From: Acidovorax sp. DW039
Lineage (GTDB): Bacteria; Pseudomonadota; Gammaproteobacteria; Burkholderiales; Burkholderiaceae_C
Reading direction: 5' to 3'
Length of the DNA stretch: 64,000 bases
Assembly (NCBI RefSeq): GCF_037101375.1
Contig: NZ_AP029019.1
Span: forward strand, 4,641,001 to 4,705,000
Shown here: in pieces, positions 16,375-24,225 of the stretch
Position numbering within the stretch: the stretch's first letter is position 1
How the letters are laid out: each line of letters begins with the position of its first letter
The notes under the pieces: generated by a model
What the model saw: the letters and a program-made list of their open reading frames with translations, nothing else
Told to the model about the DNA's origin: nothing
Database searches by the model: none
Translations under genes and position numbers: made by a program

Positions 16375-17343
16375 TCAATCATCAAACCGCAAATGCGCCT
16401 CTGCAGCAATGTGTCGATACAGCGCCATGTCGGCGGCAATGGCGTCGGCCAGCCGGGTTGCCGCACCGCCCTGCGTCTGAAGGCCCAGTTCTGCAAAGCG
16501 TTTTTGCACCCCTGGGTCGGCCACCGCTGCCGTAGCCGCCTTGTTCAATGGGTCCAGCAGCGCCTGAGGCGTCTGCGCAGGTGCCAGAATTCCGGCCCAC
16601 GATTGCATGCTGGCGAAGGGGGGAAGCCCTGCTTCCGCAGCGGTGGGTGCGTGGGGAAACCGGGCGTCACGTTTGGCTCCGGTGACGGCGAGCAGTTTGA
16701 GCTTGCCCGCGTCCACCAGCGGCTTGGTGGATCCGTCGAACGTCAGATCCAGCTGACCACCCGCCACGTCGTTGAGCGCAGCCGAGGTGGACTTGTACGG
16801 AATGTGAACGAGGTGGGCGCCCGTGAGTGACTTGAAAAACTCACCGGCAAAGTGAGCGCCGCTGCCGACACCTGCACTGCCGTAGCTGAGCTTGCCAGGG
16901 TTTTTCTTGGCGTAGGCGATGAGTTCAGGCAGCGTGGTTACCGCAAGCGCGTTGCTGACGACGATCTGCAGGCCATAGGTGGCGCAAAGGCTCACGGGTG
17001 CAAGCGCTTTGGCGGGATCAAAACCCGCCTTCGGATTGACCACGGGGTAAATGCTGTAGCTGGAGTTGGTGAACAACAAGGTATTGCCGTCCGGCGGGGC
17101 CTTCACCACGGCGTCAATGCCGAGGCGTCCCCCTGCACCCGGGCGGTTGTCCACAATCACCGGGCGCCCGAGTTGTTGCGACATTCTTTCAGCCACGATC
17201 CGCGCCGCTTGATCGGTGATGCCTCCGGCTGCAAACGGAACCACGAGCCTGAGAATGTTAGGCTGCGCGTGGGTGATGCTGGCTACCGCACCCAGCGTTG
17301 CGGCAAGCATGCGGCGGCGTGATCCATCGAAGGGGGCTTTCAT
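16375..17343 (-). CDS. Bug/TctC family periplasmic receptor
   Basis: A 322-residue periplasmic binding protein. The short signal peptide contains a twin-arginine-like SRRRML and ends at THAQ. Ligand loops are RLVVPFAAGGITDQAAR and VIVDNRPGAGGRLG; HIPYKSTSAALND follows later. It is the last gene of the block that runs from the cyclodeaminase-like gene through the DapA-like and aldehyde dehydrogenase genes, 64 bp after the dehydrogenase. It is therefore probably the receptor for that pathway's substrate. No membrane subunits are nearby. Confidence 0.9.
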   Translation of the reverse strand: MKAPFDGSRRRMLAATLGAVASITHAQPNILRLVVPFAAGGITDQAARIVAERMSQQLGRPVIVDNRPGAGGRLGIDAVVKAPPDGNTLLFTNSSYSIYPVVNPKAGFDPAKALAPVSLCATYGLQIVVSNALAVTTLPELIAYAKKNPGKLSYGSAGVGSGAHFAGEFFKSLTGAHLVHIPYKSTSAALNDVAGGQLDLTFDGSTKPLVDAGKLKLLAVTGAKRDARFPHAPTAAEAGLPPFASMQSWAGILAPAQTPQALLDPLNKAATAAVADPGVQKRFAELGLQTQGGAATRLADAIAADMALYRHIAAEAHLRFDD

Positions 17344-17407
17344 GGTTGTCTCCTGTTCTTTTGGTATTGCTCAGCTACGCGATCCCCTGCGAGATCGCCA
17401 TCAAGCT

Positions 17408-18877
17408 CTAAGGTGAAGCGAGCCCATCCCAACAGAGGTACTTCACTTCCAGAAACTCCTCAATGCCGTAGTGAGACCCCTCGCGGCCCAGGCCGCTTTG
17501 CTTGACACCGCCGAACGGTGCCACTTCGTTGGAGATCAGGCCACAGTTGATGCCCACCATGCCTGACTCGATGGCCGCGGCCGTGCGCCAGATGCGGGCG
17601 GCATCGCGGCTGTACAGATAGGCGGCCAAGCCAAACTCCGTCGCATTGGCCAGCGCAATGGCGTCTTCATCCTTCTCGAACCTGAACAGCGGAGCCACAG
17701 GGCCGAAGGTTTCCTCAAAAGCCACCGCCATCTCCGGCGTGGCCCCGGTAATGACGGTCGGCTCAAAGAAGCGGCCCCCTAACGCATGCCGTTGGCCCCC
17801 ATGCAGCACACGGGCCCCTTTGGCGGTGGCATCAGCAATGTGCTCTTCCACCTTGGCCACGGCGGCATCGTCAATCAACGGGCCGAGCTGCACCCCATCG
17901 GCCAGACCATTGCCCACACGCAGCCTGGCCACGCGTTCCACCAGCTTGGCCGCGAAAGCGTCGTACACGCCGGATTGCACCAGCACCCGGTTGGCACTGA
18001 TGCATGCCTGGCCCGTGTTGCGGAACTTCGCGGCCACCACGCCCTCTGCCGCTGCATCCAGGTCGGCATCATCAAAGATCAGAAAGGGCGCGTTTCCACC
18101 CAGCTCCATCGAGCACTTCTTGATGGTGGAGGCAGCCTGCGCCAGCAGCACGCGCCCCACCTCTGTGGAGCCTGTGAACGTGATCTTGCGCACCAGGGGA
18201 TGGGAGGTGAGCTGTTGACCAATGTCACGGGTGTCATTGCCCGTCACGACGTTGAACACACCGGCCGGCACACCGGCGCGGCGCGCCAGTTCAGCGATGG
18301 CCAGGGCCGTCAGAGGCGTCTGACTGGCGGGCTTGACCACCATGCTGCACCCCGCAGCCAATGCCGGGCCTGCCTTGCGGGTGATCATCGCTGCGGGAAA
18401 GTTCCACGGCGTAATGGCTGCGCACACGCCAATGGGCTCTTTCAGCACCACGATGCGTGCCCCATCGCGGGGTGCCGGAATCACGTCGCCACGAACCCGC
18501 TTGGCCTCCTCGGCAAACCATTGCAAGAATGAAGCCGCGTAGTCGATCTCGACCTTCGCTTCAGCCACCGGCTTGCCTTCTTCCAGCGTGATCAGGGTGG
18601 CCAGGTCTTCGCGATGCTGCAGCATCAATTCGTACCAGCGATGCAGGATCTCTGAGCGAGCCTTGGCCGTGGTTTTTCTCCAGCTCAAGAAGGCCTGGTG
18701 CGCAGTCTCGATGGCAGCAGCCGTCTCTGCGCCTTGGAAGCGGGGCAGTTCTACAAGCACTTCGTCGCTGGCCGGATTGCGCAGTGCATAGGTTCCATGA
18801 GGCGTGGTGTGGGTCCACACGCCGCCCACGAAGGCACCCGAGCGCCAGAGTTCAGGGTCTTTCAGCAGGTGTTGCAT
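17408..18877 (-). CDS. NAD(P)-dependent aldehyde dehydrogenase, succinate-semialdehyde type
   Basis: A 489-residue aldehyde dehydrogenase of the GabD / succinate-semialdehyde or glutarate-semialdehyde dehydrogenase group. Seen are the cofactor segment ITPWNFPAAMITRK with a following KPASQTPL, the FTGSTEVGR loop, the general base in MELGGNAP (near residue 257), the nucleophile in GQACISANR (near residue 291) and the C-terminal FGGVKQSGLGREG. ATG 18877 is preferred because AAGGAG precedes it by six bases. It lies 11 bp after the DapA-like gene, so the two are probably co-transcribed. Together they suggest a pathway ending in a semialdehyde oxidised to a dicarboxylate. Confidence 0.9.
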   Translation of the reverse strand: MQHLLKDPELWRSGAFVGGVWTHTTPHGTYALRNPASDEVLVELPRFQGAETAAAIETAHQAFLSWRKTTAKARSEILHRWYELMLQHREDLATLITLEEGKPVAEAKVEIDYAASFLQWFAEEAKRVRGDVIPAPRDGARIVVLKEPIGVCAAITPWNFPAAMITRKAGPALAAGCSMVVKPASQTPLTALAIAELARRAGVPAGVFNVVTGNDTRDIGQQLTSHPLVRKITFTGSTEVGRVLLAQAASTIKKCSMELGGNAPFLIFDDADLDAAAEGVVAAKFRNTGQACISANRVLVQSGVYDAFAAKLVERVARLRVGNGLADGVQLGPLIDDAAVAKVEEHIADATAKGARVLHGGQRHALGGRFFEPTVITGATPEMAVAFEETFGPVAPLFRFEKDEDAIALANATEFGLAAYLYSRDAARIWRTAAAIESGMVGINCGLISNEVAPFGGVKQSGLGREGSHYGIEEFLEVKYLCWDGLASP

Positions 18878-18888
18878 CTTCCACTCCT

Positions 18889-19908
18889 TCAGCAAGGGTG
18901 ACGCCCGACCATGAAGGCAGAGTCCGGATCAGAGGTCACTTCACAACCGGACGCCGCCAGCGCCTGCCGCAGCGACTTCATGAAGCGATCCGGAATGCGC
19001 AGCGATGGAGCCCGCAGCGGCCCGCCATTGAAGCCTGCCAGCCAGTCCTGGTACTTCCACTGTGTGCGGTTGAGTGCTCCAATGCCGGGGGCAGAGGCCG
19101 CGGATGCGGCGGTGTTGGCCTGGCGTGCCGGGTTGACCTTCCAGTACATCTCCATGGCCTCTTCGAAGCGCCCGGTGCGTGCCAGCTCGAAGGCCCGAGG
19201 GTAGTAGTCGCCCATCCATTGCGTGTTGCTCGTGCCAGAGAACTGCAGCTTCATCAGGCTCATGAGCGGGATGGCATCGGACTCGATCGGGCAGCTGATG
19301 ACCACCTGATCCCGGAAGTGGTGGTACATCTCGCAGATGCCCGCTGGCAGCGGGAAGCCCTGCTCGGACTTGATGGCAACGATGTTGGGGCAGTCCCGGA
19401 GCAGTCGGGTGACCAAGGACAAAGACATGCCAGCGGGGTGCACCCGTTCAAAGCCCCATGTGGGGATGGGGAAGAGCATGACGCCCAAGTCTGTGGCGTC
19501 ACAGAAGGCCTTGGTGTAGTCGTAGATCTCTTTTTCACTGGTGGGCCAGAAGGTGGACGGGTAGGACAGCAGCACCAGATCTGCCCCGGCCTTCTCTGCG
19601 AGTTGGACGGCCTCGATGTTGTCACTCAACGTGCCAAATGCAGCGTGGAAGAACAGGCCCAGTTTCTCGCCGCCTGTCTCCCGCGCCCAGGCGGTGAACT
19701 GTGCGTTTTCTTGCGCGGTGATGGCGACTTCCGAGCACAGCAGCGTGTAGGTAAACCCCAGCTTCTGGACCAGTTCGATATCGTGCCGGATACCGCGTTC
19801 GTTCAGGGACTTCAAGTCCCCGCTGTAGCTTGGGATGGTGACTGCGGAGCAGCCGACGAGGTGTTCACGGGCCCATTCGCGGGCGTGTTTGCGTTGGTAG
19901 GCAGGCAT
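18889..19908 (-). CDS. DapA/NanA-superfamily aldolase-like protein
   Basis: A 339-residue TIM-barrel lyase/synthase of the dihydrodipicolinate synthase superfamily, expected to act on a pyruvate-type substrate through a Schiff base. The lysine is retained (NIVAIKSEQG). Other canonical features are changed: the GTTGE loop reads as LCSEV, and the segment holding the catalytic tyrosine (LYNVP in DapA) reads LFPIP. It is therefore unlikely to be a true DapA and may be a decarboxylating dehydratase or aldolase of a catabolic route. Length is also about 45 residues above the family's usual 290. Start at ATG 19908; the longer frame only reads the R2 repeat. Confidence 0.8.
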   Translation of the reverse strand: MPAYQRKHAREWAREHLVGCSAVTIPSYSGDLKSLNERGIRHDIELVQKLGFTYTLLCSEVAITAQENAQFTAWARETGGEKLGLFFHAAFGTLSDNIEAVQLAEKAGADLVLLSYPSTFWPTSEKEIYDYTKAFCDATDLGVMLFPIPTWGFERVHPAGMSLSLVTRLLRDCPNIVAIKSEQGFPLPAGICEMYHHFRDQVVISCPIESDAIPLMSLMKLQFSGTSNTQWMGDYYPRAFELARTGRFEEAMEMYWKVNPARQANTAASAASAPGIGALNRTQWKYQDWLAGFNGGPLRAPSLRIPDRFMKSLRQALAASGCEVTSDPDSAFMVGRHPC

Positions 19909-19950
19909 GGCGAATCTTTCTAGGTTGGGGGAGGTTTGGGGAGATTGGGA

Positions 19951-20060
19951 AAGGCTCACAAAACCCGGCGAAGCGGCTCGGGGCAGGCGTTCCATCGCAG
20001 GCAGTGCGCAAGGCACGGCAAGGCGGAACCACGACGCCGGAGGAGTTTTGTGAACCGCGC
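19951..20060 (-). repeat. R2 quasi-palindromic repeat, copy between cyclodeaminase-like and DapA-like genes
   Basis: An approximately 110-bp copy with ends GGCTCACAAAAC and GAGTTTTGTGAACCGCG. Its right end directly abuts the stop codon of the cyclodeaminase-like gene (20061-20063). Internal blocks GCAGGCAGT and ACGACGCC are shared with the other long copies. Confidence 0.7.
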
Positions 20061-21077
20061 TTACTTGGCGACAGGGACGATGGTGTGTGCAAGCTCAACG
20101 CCAAGGCCCATGGCGCGTGCACGGGCCAGCAACATCTCGGCGGTGATGATGTCTTGCAGGCCGGAGCCCACCGACTTGTAGACGACGATGTCTTCCGGCT
20201 GTCTCAAGGTCTTGCCGGAAATGAAGTCAGAAAGCGAGGTGAGCTTGGTGGCAAAGTCCACGCCAGCGTGTGTCGCGGCAATCATGTCTCCGGTGTCGTG
20301 TGCGACTTCATCGGGCATGTCCGCCACCACCAGTGCGGCGCGGGCAATGACCTGCTCATCCACCTCGCGCTGCTCAGGCAGGGTGGAGCCGATCGATGCC
20401 ACGGTCATTCCCGGCTCCAGCCATTCACCCCTGAGAACCGGGCTTTCGTCCCGGCTGCGGGCTGCACAGAGCACTACATCCGCACCGGCAATGGCATGCT
20501 GCGCAGACTCCGCCGTCTCGACCACCCAACCGTGTTCGTCGCGAAAGGCTGCAGCAAACTTCTCGCGGCTGCTGGGGTTGGGGCTGAACACCCTGGCGCT
20601 TGCCACCTTGCGCACCGCTGCCAGCGCCGACAGCAACCCGCGGGCTTCAAAGCCCGAACCGATCACGCCCACGGCCAAGGGACGGTCAGGAGCTGCGGCG
20701 GCCACGGCCACTGCAGCCGTGGCTGCCGTGCGAATCCCGGTGATCCGGTTGCCGTCAATGAGCGCAGCCAGCGCCATCGTCTTTTGGTCAAACAGGGAAA
20801 TCAGGTAGCTGGCCCGCCGCACCTTCGTCCCTGCGGCGATCAGCTTGCAGCCCATGTGCCCCCCGCTGGGGGACACGGCTGTCAGGCCACGCAGCCACAT
20901 CCCCTCACCGCGCGCCATGGAGCGTGGGGGCACCATGGCTGAATCCAGCGGGCTCGCGTAGGCAGCCCGCAGTGCGTCAAAGGCCGCTTTCCAGTCCGCC
21001 AGTTGCGCAACGTCTTGATCCGTCAGAAGAACGGTGGGCGCGATGTGCTCCGCCGAGTCGATAGGGTGGTTTGCCAA
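20061..21077 (-). CDS. ornithine cyclodeaminase / mu-crystallin family protein
   Basis: A 338-residue NAD(P)-binding protein of the ornithine cyclodeaminase, alanine dehydrogenase and ketimine reductase superfamily. Visible: the N-terminal substrate region with the conserved Met-Arg/Lys pattern (LRGLTAVSPSGGHMGCKLIA), the DGNRITGIRTAATAAVA segment, the Rossmann glycine motif GVIGSGFEARG near residue 140, and a conserved Asp in VADMPDE. Start is a TTG at 21077 preceded by GGAG with six-base spacing; no better ATG exists upstream. First gene of a block with DapA-like, aldehyde dehydrogenase and Bug genes. The substrate could be an amino acid or cyclic imine. Confidence 0.85.
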   Translation of the reverse strand: MANHPIDSAEHIAPTVLLTDQDVAQLADWKAAFDALRAAYASPLDSAMVPPRSMARGEGMWLRGLTAVSPSGGHMGCKLIAAGTKVRRASYLISLFDQKTMALAALIDGNRITGIRTAATAAVAVAAAAPDRPLAVGVIGSGFEARGLLSALAAVRKVASARVFSPNPSSREKFAAAFRDEHGWVVETAESAQHAIAGADVVLCAARSRDESPVLRGEWLEPGMTVASIGSTLPEQREVDEQVIARAALVVADMPDEVAHDTGDMIAATHAGVDFATKLTSLSDFISGKTLRQPEDIVVYKSVGSGLQDIITAEMLLARARAMGLGVELAHTIVPVAK

Positions 21078-21181
21078 TGCAGTCTCCAGTCAGTGGAGGG
21101 CATCGTAGGCAGGCCAGTCTGCGCAAGGTAGTGGGCTGGAGCGAAAGCAGCTTTCCGATATCCGGATAGCAGATCTCCGCG

Positions 21182-22087
21182 TCAATCGGATTGCAGCAAC
21201 GCCGGGCAGATGGTACGGATCAGTTGGGCCACGGAGCGCGTCGCGAGGGTGTGCGGGCGATGCGCCGTGACGCCCAGCACGATGCTGCGCGACAGCGACG
21301 GCTCCACGATGCGCACCGCTGCAAGGCGGTGCGCATCCTGCGGTGCAAGAACACCCGCGGTGATGGCAAAGCCACCGTGATTGGCAACGATTTCGTGCTG
21401 GAGGTGGATGGAACTGGCCTCCACCGCCTGCGTCAGGGACAGACCTTGCTCGCGTGCAATTTCGGCAAGCCGGGCGCGCAATGGATGAGGCTCACCCGGC
21501 AGGACCAAAGGGAGCGCTGCAACCTCTTTGAAGGGAATGCTGGGACGCGTGGCCAGAGGATGCCCCGCCGGTACGATCAGGTCCAGCGGCAGGCACGCAA
21601 GAAGCGACTCGTGGGGATAGGCAGTGTCGCCCTCTCTCAAGAGCAAGGAGAGATCAAGGCGCCCTTGCGCAATCCATTCCTCCAATTGGGCACTGGACCC
21701 CTCGGTAAGGTGAATGCGCACCCGGGGCCATTGCCGCTGTATCTCGGAACACAAAGGACCGGCAATCAGCCGCACCGTGGAGGGCAGCACCCCAAAGTGC
21801 ACATCGCCCATGGGCTGCCCGCTGTGGCTTTGCAGCTTGTCCGCAAGCTCGTCTGCCTGGCGTATGAGCGCGACGATGCGGGGGTAAGCCAACGCTCCCA
21901 GCTCCGTCAGCACCACGCCCCGGCCAGTGCGGCGAAAAAGGCGCGCACCGGCCTCCGCTTCGAGCTGCGCGATCTGCCGGCTCAGCACGGATTGCGGCAC
22001 ATCCAATGCAGCACTTGCGCCCGAGATGCTGCCGTACTCTGCAACACGGATGAACAGTTGCCAGCGAGGATCCAGAAATTTCATCAT
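21182..22087 (-). CDS. LysR family transcriptional regulator
   Basis: A 301-residue LysR regulator upstream of, and on the same strand as, the cyclodeaminase-like block (104-bp gap), which it probably controls. The winged helix-turn-helix is at residues 5-65 (LFIRVAEYGSISGASAALDVPQSVLSRQIAQLE); the effector domain begins GDVHFGVLPSTVRLIAGPL. The tandem ATGs at 22087 and 22084 fit the homology start; the frame continues 45 codons upstream without similarity. No strong ribosome binding site precedes them. Confidence 0.85.
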   Translation of the reverse strand: MMKFLDPRWQLFIRVAEYGSISGASAALDVPQSVLSRQIAQLEAEAGARLFRRTGRGVVLTELGALAYPRIVALIRQADELADKLQSHSGQPMGDVHFGVLPSTVRLIAGPLCSEIQRQWPRVRIHLTEGSSAQLEEWIAQGRLDLSLLLREGDTAYPHESLLACLPLDLIVPAGHPLATRPSIPFKEVAALPLVLPGEPHPLRARLAEIAREQGLSLTQAVEASSIHLQHEIVANHGGFAITAGVLAPQDAHRLAAVRIVEPSLSRSIVLGVTAHRPHTLATRSVAQLIRTICPALLQSD

Positions 22088-22189
22088 CGGTCGTGATCGA
22101 TTGGCATGCAGGCACCTGTGGATCTCTCGCACAGGCGCTCGATGTTTGCGGCGTGGACTCTGCACCCAGATCGGAGCAAAGAAGCCGAA

Positions 22190-22245
22190 GGTTAACAGCG
22201 CTGTGGAGAGCTGCAAGCGCAAGCAGCTACGATTTCAGGAGCAAT
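22190..22245 (+). repeat. R1 dispersed intergenic repeat, copy 5
   Basis: The right half of the R1 core (GCTGCAAGCGCAAGCAGCTA followed by a TTTCAGGAGCA-type tail) ends next to the IclR stop codon. The left half is degenerate. The tail is shared with copy 4 (TTTCAGGAGCA). Confidence 0.65.
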
Positions 22246-23031
22246 TCAGTTCGCCCGGCGAGACGGGGATTGCAGCGCAACCAAGGCTTCGCCCATCCAG
22301 CGGGCGATGAGCTGCTGCCGCTCGCGCGGCATGCGGGCCTGGGTGGATGCCACGCTGATCGCGGCCACCGGCTCGCCCTGGGCGTTGCGCACGGGCATGC
22401 CCACAGCCAGCACGTTGCGCGTGGCGTGGTTGCCGATGACCGACCAGCCGCGCTCCCGGGTGGTGCGCACCAGCAGGCGCATGCGCTCGGGCGTCATGCC
22501 GCCGTAATGGCCCAGCACGGCAGCATTGGCGGCAATGATGGACTCCACCTGCGCATCGGGCAGCGCTGCCAGCAGGGCCAGCCCGGCCGCCCCCACGCCC
22601 AGCGGCTGGCGCGTGCCCACCTGAATGACCAACACCTGCACTGGATGGCTGCCCACCTGGCGCGCAATGCAGTGCGACAAGGGCCCCTCGCGCACGATGG
22701 CAAAGGCGGCATCCCCGCAGGCGGCACTCACGCGCTCCAGCACAGGCTGCAGCCGCACGGCCCAGTTGGGCAAAGGGGCCGTCACCTGCCCCGCCAAGCG
22801 GGGCCCGGGCACATAGCGAAAGCGCTCGGCCTGTGCCACATACCCGGCTTCCTGCAACGTGGCCAGAAGCCGGTACACCGGGGCACGGCCCAGGCCGGTG
22901 CTACGGCACAGTTCGGCCACGCGCACCCCCTCTCCAGCCCCGGCCAGCACAGCGTCCAGCACCTGCAGGCCACGGCGTAGCGTGCGGCTGCCAGGGTCAG
23001 TGTCCACGGGGGCATCGGCATCAGGGGTCAT
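22246..23031 (-). CDS. IclR family transcriptional regulator
   Basis: A 261-residue IclR-type regulator, divergent from the Bug / acyl-CoA ligase / citryl-CoA-lyase-like operon and very likely its regulator. The N-terminal winged helix domain is at about residues 17-75 (RGLQVLDAVLAGAGEGVRVAELCRSTGL), followed by the IclR effector domain with the conserved GxRxPLGxGAAGLALLA-like segment and, near the end, the AISVAS motif. Start at ATG 23031, 19 bp from the dyad at 23051-23069. The frame is open another 33 codons upstream, but that part overlaps the dyad. Confidence 0.88.
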   Translation of the reverse strand: MTPDADAPVDTDPGSRTLRRGLQVLDAVLAGAGEGVRVAELCRSTGLGRAPVYRLLATLQEAGYVAQAERFRYVPGPRLAGQVTAPLPNWAVRLQPVLERVSAACGDAAFAIVREGPLSHCIARQVGSHPVQVLVIQVGTRQPLGVGAAGLALLAALPDAQVESIIAANAAVLGHYGGMTPERMRLLVRTTRERGWSVIGNHATRNVLAVGMPVRNAQGEPVAAISVASTQARMPRERQQLIARWMGEALVALQSPSRRAN

Positions 23032-23050
23032 GACAGAGAGCCTACCGCAA

Positions 23051-23069
23051 ATGTCCGGCCAGCGGACGT
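23051..23069. promoter_or_regulatory. IclR-type operator candidate
   Basis: ATGTCCGGCCAGCGGACGT contains the inverted repeat GTCCG-N5-CGGAC in the 161-bp intergenic region between the divergent IclR and Bug genes. Its shape resembles known IclR-family sites (TGTTCCG-N5-CGGAACA type). A TTGACT hexamer directly follows at 23071-23076 on the plus strand and could be a -35 box for the Bug operon, though no clear -10 was found. Confidence 0.5.
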
Positions 23070-23192
23070 TTTGACTGGCAGCCCCGACGGGCTTTGGCAA
23101 GAATTTCTTCCGTCGATGCAGCCTTTTCACCGCATGCTTTGCGTACGGAAACCGGCCGCCCCGGCGTCATCACAAAACCAGGAGACACGTTC

Positions 23193-24185
23193 ATGACCTT
23201 CACCTCTGTGCCGCGCCGGTGCCTGCTAGGTTGCGCCGCCGCCCTCACCCTGTGCGCACCGCTTGCCACCTGGGCCCAGCAACCCTCTGTGTGGCCCACC
23301 AAGCCGGTGCGGCTGGTGGTGGGCTATGCCGCAGGGGGCGCCACCGATGTGATCGCAAGGCTGGTGGGTGTGAAGCTGGGCGAGGTGCTGGGCCAGCCCG
23401 TGGTGGTGGAAAACCGCGCCGGTGCCAACAGCAACCTGGGGGCCGAGGTGGTGGCCAAGTCGCCCGCCGATGGCTACACGCTGTATGTGTTCACCATTGC
23501 CAACACCACCAATGCCTCGCTGTACACCCGCCTGGGCTATGACCCGCAGAAGGACTTTGAACCCATTGGCCTGATTGCCAAGATCCCCAACATCCTGGTG
23601 GTGAACCCAGCCCTGCCCATCAAGAGCGTGGCGGACTACATCCGCTATGCCAAGTCGGCCAAGGACGGCATCACGTTTGCCTCTTCCGGCAATGGCTCCT
23701 CCATCCACCTGTCGGGCGAGATCTTCAAGATGCAGACGCAGACCAGCATGCTGCACATCCCCTACAAAGGCAGCGCGCCCGCCATCACCGACCTGCTGGG
23801 CGGGCAGGTGGACTCGATGTTTGACAACGCCCCGTCGGCCCTGCCGCATGTGCAGGCCGGGCGCCTGCGGGCCATTGCCATAACCAGCGCGCAGCGCTCG
23901 CCCCTGCTGCCTGATGTGCCCACGGTGGCGGAGTCGGGCTTTGCGGGGTTTGATGTGCAGTCGTGGTTTGGTCTGGCGGCCCCCACAGGCACACCGCGCA
24001 GTGTCATCACCCAGGTCAACGCAGCGCTGGGCAAGGTGCTGGCCATGCCGGATGTGCGCCAGCGGCTGCACGACATGGCTGCCACGCCCGAGCCCGGCAC
24101 GCCGGAGCAGATGCGCGCCTTTGCAGTGGCCGAGACCAAACGCTGGCGCGAGGTCATCCAGCGCTCGGGCGTCAAGGCCGAATGA
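23193..24185 (+). CDS. Bug/TctC family periplasmic receptor (IclR-controlled operon)
   Basis: A 330-residue periplasmic binding protein. The signal peptide ends at TWAQQ. Ligand loops are RLVVGYAAGGATDVIAR and VVVENRAGANSNLGAE, with HIPYKGSAPAITD later. ATG 23193 has AGGAG nine bases upstream. The acyl-CoA ligase starts about 40 bp downstream, so transport and activation of the same acid are probably co-expressed. Confidence 0.92.
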   Translation: MTFTSVPRRCLLGCAAALTLCAPLATWAQQPSVWPTKPVRLVVGYAAGGATDVIARLVGVKLGEVLGQPVVVENRAGANSNLGAEVVAKSPADGYTLYVFTIANTTNASLYTRLGYDPQKDFEPIGLIAKIPNILVVNPALPIKSVADYIRYAKSAKDGITFASSGNGSSIHLSGEIFKMQTQTSMLHIPYKGSAPAITDLLGGQVDSMFDNAPSALPHVQAGRLRAIAITSAQRSPLLPDVPTVAESGFAGFDVQSWFGLAAPTGTPRSVITQVNAALGKVLAMPDVRQRLHDMAATPEPGTPEQMRAFAVAETKRWREVIQRSGVKAE

Positions 24186-24225
24186 CATTGCCCGCCCACC
24201 CCATGACAGGAGCCCGTTTGCCGTG

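Noticed and set aside
18889..19908. Annotation as lysine-biosynthetic dapA
   Set aside because: The GTTGE loop and catalytic tyrosine segment are not conserved and the context is catabolic, so only superfamily membership is claimed.
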